From: Bacteroidota bacterium
GTDB lineage: Bacteria; Bacteroidota; Bacteroidia; Chitinophagales; Saprospiraceae
Reading direction: 5' to 3'
DNA: 64,000 nucleotides
NCBI GenBank assembly: GCA_963169455.1
Contig: CAUJDW010000125.1
Span: 124,001-188,000 of the forward strand
The translations under genes and the position numbers were made by a program. Positions 33,765 to 41,533 of this stretch are shown piece by piece (positions within the stretch are counted from its first letter, which is position 1; every line of letters begins with the position of its first letter). The notes under the pieces are model-generated. The model was not told where the DNA came from, did not search any database, and saw only the letters and a program-made list of their open reading frames with translations.

Positions 33765-34169
33765 ATGGCAAGCATTTTTACCAGGATCGTTCAGGGGGAA
33801 GTTCCCGCCTACAAAGTGGCGGAAACGCAGGATTTTCTGGCATTCCTCGATGCCCGCCCCCTGGCCCTGGGCCATACCCTGGCCATTCCCAAAAAGGAAA
33901 TCGATTATTTATTCGACCTGGAGGATGAACAGTTGTCCAACCTTATGGCTTTCGCCAAGCGAGTTGCTAAAGCCATTCAGGCAGTAGTGCCCTGCAAACG
34001 CATCGGCGTTTCGGTGATAGGGCTGGAAGTGCCCCACGCTCACGTCCACCTCGTCCCCCTTCAGAAAGTCGGGGACATGAACTTCGCCAAAGAGAAATTA
34101 TCTTTCCCCCCGGAGGAGATGCAACAACTGGCCGCCCGCATTCAGGAGGCCTATCGGCAGCAGGGGTAG
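33765..34169 (+). CDS. HIT family hydrolase
   Basis: A 134-residue histidine triad protein. The catalytic motif H-A-H-V-H (His91, His93, His95) with the following L-V-P is intact, and the N-terminal SIFTRIVQGEVPAYKV and GHTLAIPK segments are typical of Hint/PKCI-type enzymes. They hydrolyse nucleoside phosphoramidates or dinucleotides in the cytoplasm. A G-V-S-V-I-G-L-E-V segment precedes the triad in place of the usual G-Y-N-x-x-x-N. It is cotranscribed with greA, a frequent pairing in Bacteroidota. Confidence 0.95.
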   Translation: MASIFTRIVQGEVPAYKVAETQDFLAFLDARPLALGHTLAIPKKEIDYLFDLEDEQLSNLMAFAKRVAKAIQAVVPCKRIGVSVIGLEVPHAHVHLVPLQKVGDMNFAKEKLSFPPEEMQQLAARIQEAYRQQG

Positions 34170-34190
34170 CCCTTACGCTGCCCCGCGCTC

Positions 34191-34862
34191 TCACCCCATC
34201 CGCCCCGGGTTATCTTTTAGAAAACTCCCCCAATCGTTATAGCGCTTTTTACCCTGAATTACATTGCCGGCCTGATAAAAATGGCAGACGGCTGTGGCCA
34301 GCGCGTCGGTCGCATCCAGGGCGTGGCCTTCGATGGGGATATCCAGGATATTGCTCAGCATGGCGGCCACCTGCTCCTTGGCGGCGTTTCCGTTGCCCGT
34401 AACGGATTGTTTGATCTTCTTGGGAGAATATTCCGAGATCTGCACCCCCTTGGTCATGGCTGCGGCAATGGCCACGCCCTGGGCCCGGCCCAGCTTGAGC
34501 ATGGACTGTGGGTTCTTGCCGAAAAAAGGGGCCTCGATGGCCATTTCGGCCGGCTGATAAATATCGATGATGCTCTGCAGCCTTTCGAAGATATGCTGGA
34601 GTTTTTCCTGGTGTTCCGCCAGCTTTCCCAGATAGATGACGCCCATGTCGAGCAGGCGGAGTTTTTTTTGTTCTACTTCCACGATGGCGTACCCCAGAAT
34701 ATTGGTGCCGGGGTCAACGCCGAGCAGGCGGTGTTTATCTTGTTGCTTTTTCAATTCGTCGTATTTTGCGCCATGGCTTCCTGCAAGGTAGCAGTATTCG
34801 GCAAGCCGAACAAATGCTTTCAAAGTTTTTGTTTGCGCCAAAGCCTTTAAAAGCAATTCCAA
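34191..34862 (-). CDS. ruvC: Holliday junction endonuclease RuvC
   Basis: The RuvC resolvase cuts four-way DNA junctions after RuvAB branch migration (ruvA is in this window, 20 kb away). The RNase-H-like fold is clear: L-L-G-V-D-P-G-T (first catalytic Asp), A-I-E-A-P-F-F-G-K-N-P (Glu), Y-S-P-K-K-I-K-Q-S-V-T-G-N-G-N-A-A-K-E-Q and A-T-D-A-L-A (Asp pair). The frame's only ATG gives 223 residues, with about 45 residues before the conserved start. RuvC is usually ~185 residues, and a TTG at 34752-34754 would give 187, which fits better. The membrane protein on the other strand begins 11 bp from the ATG. Confidence 0.93.
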   Translation of the reverse strand: MELLLKALAQTKTLKAFVRLAEYCYLAGSHGAKYDELKKQQDKHRLLGVDPGTNILGYAIVEVEQKKLRLLDMGVIYLGKLAEHQEKLQHIFERLQSIIDIYQPAEMAIEAPFFGKNPQSMLKLGRAQGVAIAAAMTKGVQISEYSPKKIKQSVTGNGNAAKEQVAAMLSNILDIPIEGHALDATDALATAVCHFYQAGNVIQGKKRYNDWGSFLKDNPGRMG

Positions 34863-34872
34863 AGCAGCTTTT

Positions 34873-35937
34873 ATGCGAAGAAAATACGTTTATCCGGCGC
34901 TGAACTGGTTCATAAAAGGCACAATCGCTGCTTTCTTATTGTTCACAATATATAAGCAGGCCTTCGGGGCGGAGGAGGCGGCAGGGTTATGGCGCGCATG
35001 GTTGCAACAACTGGGGCAGGGGCAATGGCGCTGGTTGGCGGCCGTGTTGCTGCTGCTGCCGGCCAACTGGGCGCTGGAAGCGGAAAAATGGCGCTGCCTG
35101 CTGCACCCTTTCTGGCGGCCAACTTTTGGGCGGGCTTTCCGGGCAGTGATGATGGGCGTATCGGTTTCCCTGTTCACGCCTGGCCGGATTGGCGAGTATC
35201 CCGGCCGGTTATTGACGGCTCCTGCGCCATACCGAAGCCGTGCTTTGCTGGCCATGGCGGCGGGCAGTTACGCTCAGCTCCTGCTTATCATGGGCATGGG
35301 CGGGGCGGGTAGTTTGTATTTCATAGCTTTCCTGCCCGAAGGCCTTCAAGGGATGGCCGGGATGGGCGCCGGGCTGGTGCTGGCGTTGTCCTTTGTTTTA
35401 GCCGCCGGCTTTTTCCACCTTGGCCGGCTGCCGGCAATCGCCCTGCGCCTTCGGGCGCCGAAGCCCATGTTGCGCATGCTGCTGCTGCTCCGGCAATACA
35501 GCAGGCGGCGCCTGGCCGTGGCGCTGGGCCTGGCGTTCGCCAGGTATGCCGTTTACAGCCTGCAATATTGCGGTTTGCTGGCTTTTTTCGGGCTCGGCAT
35601 TCCGCCGGCAGCGGCGCTGGCAGGCTGTGCGGCCGTGTTTCTGGTGCAAAGCAGCATTCCGCTTCCGCCCCCCCTGGCCTTGCTGCTGAGGGGGGAGGCA
35701 GCCCTTGTGATATGGGGAGCTTTCAGCCCTTTCAGCCTGGGCATACTGGGCGCCAGCTTTGGGTTGTTTATAATAAACCTTTGTTTGCCCGCGTTACTTG
35801 GGTTGATTTTTATCGTCAAAACAAACGTCTTAAAATCACTGGGTTATGAGAATGATGTTGTTCAGAATGAGCTTGTTAAGTGCAGTGCTGATCTTTCTCA
35901 TGGCTTTTACTCCCCAGGAAAGGCCGGAATGGAATAG
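34873..35937 (+). CDS. Flippase-like membrane protein (LPG synthase TM / UPF0104 family)
   Basis: A 354-residue polytopic membrane protein with about eight hydrophobic helices (for example FIKGTIAAFLLFTIYKQAF and WLAAVLLLLPANWALEAEKW). The W-x-x-E-x-x-K-W and G-R-I-G-E-Y-P-G-R signatures are typical of the lysylphosphatidylglycerol-synthase transmembrane (UPF0104) family, whose members are proposed lipid flippases or glycolipid transporters. The last ~30 residues (from about NDVVQNELVK) are read out of frame over the start of the DUF3108 gene. It is unusually Leu/Ala/Gly rich. Divergent from ruvC, with only 10 bp between the annotated starts. The lipid substrate is unknown. Confidence 0.8.
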   Translation: MRRKYVYPALNWFIKGTIAAFLLFTIYKQAFGAEEAAGLWRAWLQQLGQGQWRWLAAVLLLLPANWALEAEKWRCLLHPFWRPTFGRAFRAVMMGVSVSLFTPGRIGEYPGRLLTAPAPYRSRALLAMAAGSYAQLLLIMGMGGAGSLYFIAFLPEGLQGMAGMGAGLVLALSFVLAAGFFHLGRLPAIALRLRAPKPMLRMLLLLRQYSRRRLAVALGLAFARYAVYSLQYCGLLAFFGLGIPPAAALAGCAAVFLVQSSIPLPPPLALLLRGEAALVIWGAFSPFSLGILGASFGLFIINLCLPALLGLIFIVKTNVLKSLGYENDVVQNELVKCSADLSHGFYSPGKAGME

Positions 35938-36715
35938 CATTGAACCGCCGGCGCCCCGGCAAGCCATGGTGAACACCTGCTCGATCGCCAACAATGCTTT
36001 CCAGCACGGAGAGGTTATAACCTATAAATTGTATTACAACTGGAATTTCGTGTGGCTGTCGGCCGGAGAAGTCGTCTTCCGGGTCAAAGAGACCAAAGAC
36101 CAGTACCACCTGTCGGCGACTGGCTCCACCTACAAATCCTACGAGTGGTTTTACAAGGTCAAAGACCGCTACGACACTTATGTGGACAAGAACACCCTGC
36201 TTCCGGTGTTGTCTATCCGCGATGTGCACGAAGGCAAATACCGCCTCTACGATAAGGTCACCTTCGACCAGCAGGGGAAAAAAGCCTTTTCGCTGCGGGG
36301 CAAGACTAAAGAATCGGCGGAAATGGCCGAATACCCCATCGACAACTGTATGCACGACATTCTGTCCATCATCTACTATACCCGGAATGTCGATTTTAAT
36401 GATTTGCAGGCGGGGTCCGCTTTCCCCATCAAAATTTTCATGGACAAGGAAGTATGGCCCCTGCGGGTGAAATTCCAGGGCAGGGAGAAAGACAAGAAAA
36501 TCAAGGGCCTGGGCCGCATCAATACGATCAAATTCAGCCCGGAGGTCATCTCCGGTTTCGTCTTCGGTGAAGGAGCCGAGATGACGGTATGGGCTTCGGA
36601 CGACGAGAACAAGATTCCCCTTATGATCGAATCGCCGGTTTCCGTGGGCTCCGTTAAGGCCGTGCTCAAGGAATACAAGGGCCTGCGGTACAACTTCGAG
36701 ATGGGGCAGGAGTAG
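35846..36715 (+). CDS. DUF3108 exported protein
   Basis: A 289-residue DUF3108-family protein with a hydrophobic signal (LLSAVLIFLMAFTPQ). Diagnostic phrases include NAFQHGEVITYKLYYNWNF, followed by W-L-S-A-G-E-V-V-F-R-V, then Y-D-T-Y-V-D, L-L-P-V-L and the C-terminal PLMIESPVSVGSVKA. The domain is a periplasmic beta-barrel-like fold of unknown function. Its start lies inside the upstream flippase-like gene, a 92-nt out-of-frame overlap, implying coupled translation. A paired function in envelope lipid or polysaccharide handling is inference from this arrangement. Confidence 0.85.
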   Translation: MRMMLFRMSLLSAVLIFLMAFTPQERPEWNSIEPPAPRQAMVNTCSIANNAFQHGEVITYKLYYNWNFVWLSAGEVVFRVKETKDQYHLSATGSTYKSYEWFYKVKDRYDTYVDKNTLLPVLSIRDVHEGKYRLYDKVTFDQQGKKAFSLRGKTKESAEMAEYPIDNCMHDILSIIYYTRNVDFNDLQAGSAFPIKIFMDKEVWPLRVKFQGREKDKKIKGLGRINTIKFSPEVISGFVFGEGAEMTVWASDDENKIPLMIESPVSVGSVKAVLKEYKGLRYNFEMGQE

Positions 36716-36801
36716 GGCAGGGAAGAGCCTCGGAATGAAAAGTGAAAAACAAACAACAGGATTGCCGGCTTTTTCCGGGAATCCTGTTTTAATTTGCACC
36801 T

Positions 36802-37428
36802 ATGATCAGAAAGGTATTTGCCGTGGCCGGGGTGCTGGCCGTTTTCGGGCTGGGCGCCTGGCTGGCGGGCTGGTTCTACCAGCGCCAGGCTGAAGAGGTT
36901 TCGCGTTCGCAATCCGTGGTGTTGCTGGAAAAGGTGGAAAAGGTGTGCAAACTGGTTACCGTGGAAGGCAACTTCACCGAGCTTTATGACGAGTCCAATA
37001 TCAGAAAGTTTACCGTTTACCTGCCCCTGCCCACCACCTGGAGTTTTTCCAAACAGGCCATCCTCCAGGTGACGGGCCGGGTGCTCGTCGGTTACGACAT
37101 GGAGGGCGTCAACATCAGCCTCGACAGCACCCGCAAACAACTCCTCATCCGCAACCTGCCGGAACCGGAAATTCTGGCCATCGACCATCAGGTGCAATAC
37201 AAAAACCTGGACGAAAGCTTCTTCAACAGTTTCACGCCGGAAGACTACACCCGCCTCAACCAGAACGCCAAGGAGGTAATGCGCCGAAAAGCAGAAGAGA
37301 GCGGGCTGATGCAGGAGGCCCGCCAACAGGGCAACCAACTGCTCGACGTCATCCGCTTCATGGCGGAATCCGTGGGCTGGACGGCGGTGGTGGAGGAACC
37401 CAGCGGCCTGAGAAGGCCGCTGGATTAA
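36802..37428 (+). CDS. DUF4230 domain protein, membrane anchored
   Basis: A 208-residue protein of the DUF4230 family: one N-terminal transmembrane segment (VFAVAGVLAVFGLGAWLAGWF), then a beta-rich domain starting V-L-L-E-K-V-E-K-V-C-K-L-V-T-V-E-G. It continues with G-R-V-L-V-G-Y-D and L-P-E-P-E-I-L-A-I-D, ending in a helical tail (NAKEVMRRKAEESGLMQEA). The domain is predicted to be extracytoplasmic. Its function is unknown. An element close to TAnnTTTG (ttaatttgc) sits just before the start. The palindrome array begins 4 bp after its stop codon. Confidence 0.85.
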   Translation: MIRKVFAVAGVLAVFGLGAWLAGWFYQRQAEEVSRSQSVVLLEKVEKVCKLVTVEGNFTELYDESNIRKFTVYLPLPTTWSFSKQAILQVTGRVLVGYDMEGVNISLDSTRKQLLIRNLPEPEILAIDHQVQYKNLDESFFNSFTPEDYTRLNQNAKEVMRRKAEESGLMQEARQQGNQLLDVIRFMAESVGWTAVVEEPSGLRRPLD

Positions 37429-37432
37429 CCCC

Positions 37433-37526
37433 AACCCCGCGGGGTTTTCCCAAACCCCGCGGGGTTTTCCCTAACCCCGCGGGGTTTTCCCCAACCCCGC
37501 GGGGTTTTCCCAAACCCCGCGGGGTT
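37433..37526. repeat. Array of five self-complementary 14-mers, 20-bp period
   Basis: The palindrome aaccccgcggggtt occurs at 37433, 37453, 37473, 37493 and 37513 with 6-bp T/C-rich spacers. It lies exactly between the stops of the convergent DUF4230 and DUF5686-like genes. Each unit can form its own hairpin, and any two can pair with each other. Probably a bidirectional terminator that has been amplified. Confidence 0.9.
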
Positions 37527-37534
37527 GGGTTTCC

Positions 37535-39523
37535 CTACTTAAAAACCAGCCCCACCGCTACCGAAAAAGCCTGGTTTTCGGTAATCCTTTCATCGAAGGC
37601 CTCGCCATTGCGTTCCACCAGCACCTCTTCAGCCAGAGGGATACGGGCTTTTTTGGGGAACAACTGCCGCCTTTCCCGGAGGTAGAGGTGTTGCTGGCGG
37701 GCAAAGGGCAGCCAGTAGGAGCCGCGGACGAACAGTTCCAGGCCGGGGTTGAGTTCCAGCGCCATTTCCATCGACAACTTCAGGTTGTGGGTTCGGCTGC
37801 CGTAGTACATGTTCACCTTGTCGGAATTGATCTTTTTGCCATCCGCTTTGAATTTTCCGTATTCATTGCTGGCCGCGCCCAGCAGGCGGGCGTACCTGAG
37901 GTTGCTGTGCTGTGCGGCGGCGCGCAGGAAAAAGGGCCTGCCCTTCGACAGGCTGAGTTGCGCGCCCAGGCCCAGCGAGCGCTCCCGGTAGATGCTGTTG
38001 TACAGGTCGTATGACCAGCCGCCGCGGATGAAAAAGTGAGGCCTGAAAAAGAGGTTGAAATCCAGATGGTAAGTGGGTTCAAAGTTGCGGCTGTCCAGGC
38101 TGCCGCTGTGTTCCAGGATGCTGGGGCCATCGGGTGATTCCAGGTAGGCCAGCTTCATATCGGCAGCCTGGGTTTCCAGGAAATGGGCGCCCAGCCCGAG
38201 TGAGGTTTGGAACCGCCATTTGAAGCCATCCGCTTTTTCCATGTGGGGCGTTACTTTACCCAATAGTTCCGAGCCGGCGCTCTGTGCCCGCAACACCGAG
38301 TCGCGGCGCGTCTGCAGGCGGGTGATGAATGTGCTGTCGAATACCTCCCGGGCTTTTTCCTGGTTGCGGATTTGCACAACTGTCTGCTGAAGCGCTGTGC
38401 CGAGCGTAGTCGTGTTGTAATTGCGCCAGAAATCCTCATCGTAATCGCCGGTAATCTCCAGGAATTCGTCTCCTCTTTCCAGCCGTTCCATATAGGGCAC
38501 CGGTGCGCCCCTGCCTTCCTGTATCTCCGTAACCGTTATTTCATTGCTGTACACCCCGCCGTCACGGTAAACACCTTCGCGCAGGGCGTTGCTGAAATAC
38601 CACTTGTCTTCCAGCTTGCGGTAATTGACGGTATAGCGGTTGGCCTTCCAGTTGCCGGCATAAAGCGGGTAATCGTCGGTGCGCTTCAATCCCTCGGGCA
38701 GAATTTCAAACTGTGCCCGCAGGAAAGCGTAGGAAAGGGTATCGATGTAGAGGGCGCCCTTCATCCGGCCTTTGCCTCCTTCCACTTTGTCGAAGCCGAT
38801 CACGTACACCGGCTTGCCTTCGTACACGGTGATGCTTTCGACCCGGTACTGGTAGTCGGGAAAGTATTTTTCATCGATAAAATCTTCCCGGTTTTTCACG
38901 ATGTCAAAGCGATGGGCGGCCATGTGGCCCGAGGAAAAGCCCGAGTGTTGTTCCACTTCTTCCGCCGAAAGAATCACTTTGCGACCCTGAATGAGCCCAA
39001 CCTGGCCTTCCTTGGCGTTGCGGTAGCTGGTTTTGTAAATATCCAGCACCCCTTCCGCCATGTACAGGTATTGCTGGCCGGCATTGGTCCGGGATTCCCT
39101 GTAAAAGCCGGTTACCGAACTGGGATAATCCGGATAGTTGTCGGGAATGCGGCGCACGGCCCGGCGGATGATGTCCTCTACCGCGCCTTCATCCATGACA
39201 ATCACTTCCTGCAGGCTCGTCGGTACGGCTTTGATGCGGATGCTTGCCGGGCTCTGCAAGGCGCTCAGCGGCCGTTCGTAGGTGGCGTAACCGATGAAGG
39301 AAACCGAAAGTGTGGATTGAGCGTACTGTTCCGGGATTTTCAAAGTAAAGCTTCCATCCTCGCCCGTCGTCGTGCCGATCCCTTTTTCGGGGATGCCTAC
39401 GTGGGCGTAGGCTAAAGGTTTTCCCGTATCCGCATCGGCTATTTTGCCGGAGATCATCAGGAAGGGCTGAGCGTATAAGGTGGAAATGCTGAAAGAGAAC
39501 AAAAGCAGAACGAGCAGGCGCAT
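37535..39523 (-). CDS. Carboxypeptidase-regulatory domain + DUF5686-like outer-membrane protein
   Basis: A 662-residue envelope protein. Signal peptide ending S-T-L-Y-A-Q, then a CarboxypepD_reg-like beta-sandwich (about 22-110: ISGKIADADTGKPLAYAHVG), and a DUF5686-type domain from ~115 (D-I-I-R-R-A-V-R-R-I-P-D-N-Y, followed by FYRES). It ends in barrel-like strands (A-F-S-V-A-V-G-L-V-F-K). There is no TonB plug, so it is not a classical receptor. The family is associated with the outer membrane in Bacteroidota, but its role is unknown. Convergent with the DUF4230 gene across the palindrome array. Confidence 0.8.
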   Translation of the reverse strand: MRLLVLLLFSFSISTLYAQPFLMISGKIADADTGKPLAYAHVGIPEKGIGTTTGEDGSFTLKIPEQYAQSTLSVSFIGYATYERPLSALQSPASIRIKAVPTSLQEVIVMDEGAVEDIIRRAVRRIPDNYPDYPSSVTGFYRESRTNAGQQYLYMAEGVLDIYKTSYRNAKEGQVGLIQGRKVILSAEEVEQHSGFSSGHMAAHRFDIVKNREDFIDEKYFPDYQYRVESITVYEGKPVYVIGFDKVEGGKGRMKGALYIDTLSYAFLRAQFEILPEGLKRTDDYPLYAGNWKANRYTVNYRKLEDKWYFSNALREGVYRDGGVYSNEITVTEIQEGRGAPVPYMERLERGDEFLEITGDYDEDFWRNYNTTTLGTALQQTVVQIRNQEKAREVFDSTFITRLQTRRDSVLRAQSAGSELLGKVTPHMEKADGFKWRFQTSLGLGAHFLETQAADMKLAYLESPDGPSILEHSGSLDSRNFEPTYHLDFNLFFRPHFFIRGGWSYDLYNSIYRERSLGLGAQLSLSKGRPFFLRAAAQHSNLRYARLLGAASNEYGKFKADGKKINSDKVNMYYGSRTHNLKLSMEMALELNPGLELFVRGSYWLPFARQQHLYLRERRQLFPKKARIPLAEEVLVERNGEAFDERITENQAFSVAVGLVFK

Positions 39524-39712
39524 GGGTAACAGGTTTTTTTAAAAAAGGAGGTTTTCATGGGTCAGACGGATTGAATGCAGTAAAAGTTGCAGCGGGGAGG
39601 CTTACTTTTTCAACTTGAGCATTTGCCCTTGTTTTCATTCGGTTTTTTGGGCAGAAATTCCTCCTGTAGCGTATGCATGCGGCCGCAGGTAAGCCGCGGG
39701 GTGGCATTGCAT

Positions 39713-40861
39713 TTAATACCTGGCCAGCAACCGCTCTCCTGTAAATGCGTATTGATCCCATTTGGGCAATGGATGGAAGCCGGCCGCCTGTACGTCTCTG
39801 AACAAACGTTCCAGCGTGTTTTTCCGATAGAAACTTTGCCCGCCAATAGCTTCCATGGCCTCAAATACCGTTTGCTGAGCAGCCTCTGATACATTGGTCT
39901 TTAAACTCAGCATATCGATTGAAATATGCTCATCCGGTGCGAAGTCAAAATTATTGGCCAGGGCATGCATTGCTTTCCATTGGGTCTGGGCGCTTAGCAG
40001 GCTGTTGTGCAGCTTGCCGGCGATATAGGTAATATGGTTTTCATTCCGCTGATACTTTTTACCGATCGACATAGCAATTTCAACCGCCTTTTCCGCCGTG
40101 CCAATGTAGGCCGACATGATCAGGGGCATAGCAACTGTCAGGACAACATCCCAAACCGGATGGAACGCCCCCCGCGGCCTGATCAGTGAAATGGCCGAAT
40201 CCGGAATGAACACCTTTTCGAATTGAATGGCCTGCGATCCTGTAGCCCGCATGCCCATGACATCCCAGTCATCCAGAACGCTTACTCCTTCCGCCTTCAT
40301 CGATACCCCGAAATGCAGTACCTGCCATTCACTGCTATTGTCTAACCACGGTGCGCTTGTGACGGCCACGTCTCCTGCGGCGGACTGGCTGGCAAAATAT
40401 TTCTTTCCGGAAAAAATATATCCCCCGTCCACTTTCTCCATTTCGCCATTGGATTCCAGCCAGTCCCTGGCGCCGGTGCTGATCAACACCAATTGTTCCG
40501 CTGCAACGCGCTTCAATAAAGCCGCACCTTCGCCTTTGTGCTTATATTTCCAGACGGTAGCGGCTATCAGGTGCTGATGCATGGAAAAAGCCAGGGCCGT
40601 TGAACTGCAATAATGCGCCATCAAGCGGATCATGCCGCACATTTCAGCGTGGCTCATACCCCCTCCGCCCAGCTCCTCCGGAACCATGGCAGAAAAAAAG
40701 CGGTGTGCCTTTAACTGCTCGTAATTCTCATAAACGAAAACACCGGCCTGGTCATAATGCGAAGCCCGGTTCGCAAAATCTTTTCCGAGTTCCATCATCA
40801 ATGCCAGCCAGTTTGGCTGTTCGGTTTGAATTTGCTTTTTTGTCAACTGTAATTCTTCCAT
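39713..40861 (-). CDS. Acyl-CoA dehydrogenase family protein
   Basis: A 382-residue flavoprotein of the acyl-CoA dehydrogenase superfamily, oxidising acyl-CoA-type or related substrates with FAD. Visible landmarks: FFSAMVPEELGGGGMSHAEM near the N-terminus, the central beta domain with G-Y-I-F-S-G-K-K-Y-F-A-S and D-D-W-D-V-M-G-M-R-A-T-G-S, and the C-terminal helical bundle with E-A-I-G-G-Q-S-F-Y. Subfamily (fatty acyl, DszC/HpaB-like) is uncertain: the region where the catalytic Glu sits is not obvious, and the G-M-R-A-T-G-S context occurs in several subfamilies. Divergent from the GNAT gene. Confidence 0.88.
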   Translation of the reverse strand: MEELQLTKKQIQTEQPNWLALMMELGKDFANRASHYDQAGVFVYENYEQLKAHRFFSAMVPEELGGGGMSHAEMCGMIRLMAHYCSSTALAFSMHQHLIAATVWKYKHKGEGAALLKRVAAEQLVLISTGARDWLESNGEMEKVDGGYIFSGKKYFASQSAAGDVAVTSAPWLDNSSEWQVLHFGVSMKAEGVSVLDDWDVMGMRATGSQAIQFEKVFIPDSAISLIRPRGAFHPVWDVVLTVAMPLIMSAYIGTAEKAVEIAMSIGKKYQRNENHITYIAGKLHNSLLSAQTQWKAMHALANNFDFAPDEHISIDMLSLKTNVSEAAQQTVFEAMEAIGGQSFYRKNTLERLFRDVQAAGFHPLPKWDQYAFTGERLLARY

Positions 40862-40987
40862 TATGGATTGGTTTTAGGTGAACGGAATTTGACGGGCAAT
40901 AACGGCTGGAATGATCAATTTGGCAATGGCAAATGAGTAATCACTGTCTTATCTTTAGCCATTTGATACAGTATCTGGCTAAACCAC

Positions 40988-41473
40988 ATGGAAAATTACA
41001 CCCTACACCCCCTCCACCCCGAACAGCGCCCGGCCGTCCGGCAGTTCGTCCGCGAGTACTGGGGCGGCGATATGATGGTGTCCCGGGGCAAGGTGCATTA
41101 CCCGGCGGAACAGGAAGGCTTTTTTGCCGAACGCGACGGCCGGGCCATCGGCCTGATCACCTATGAAAAGGCCGGCGAGGATATGGAAATTACCCTGCTC
41201 GAAAGCCGGGAACGCGAAAAAGGCATAGGCAGCCGGCTCGTGGAAGCGGCGGTGGGCAAAGCGCGGGAGCTGGGCTGCCGCCGCTTGTGGCTCATCACGA
41301 CCAACGACAACATCCGCGCCATCCGCTTTTACCAGAAACGCGGTTTCGACCTGGTTCGGCTGCATTACAACGCCCTGGAAGCCTCCCGGAAACTGAAACC
41401 GCAGATCCCAATGAGGGGGCAGGAGGGTATCCCCATCCGCCATGAACTGGAGTTCGAGCTTGTTTTGAGTTGA
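40988..41473 (+). CDS. GNAT family N-acetyltransferase
   Basis: A 161-residue GCN5-related N-acetyltransferase, using acetyl-CoA to acetylate an unidentified amine. Motif A is R-E-K-G-I-G-S-R-L-V-E-A-A (the Q/RxxGxG/A pyrophosphate site), preceded by the M-E-I-T-L-L-E-S strand; motif B contains N-I-R-A-I-R-F-Y-Q-K-R-G-F. A near-consensus promoter (tatctttag) lies about 40 bp upstream. purD starts 60 bp after its stop. Confidence 0.9.
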   Translation: MENYTLHPLHPEQRPAVRQFVREYWGGDMMVSRGKVHYPAEQEGFFAERDGRAIGLITYEKAGEDMEITLLESREREKGIGSRLVEAAVGKARELGCRRLWLITTNDNIRAIRFYQKRGFDLVRLHYNALEASRKLKPQIPMRGQEGIPIRHELEFELVLS

Positions 41474-41533
41474 AGAAGCGGGGGAAATGGTCTCGGACTT
41501 TTTTCCCATCTTTGCGGCAAAACCATTCCAGCT

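Noticed and set aside
37433-37526. CRISPR-like periodicity of the 14-mer palindromes
   Set aside because: The 6-bp spacers are far too short and nearly identical; hairpin array instead.
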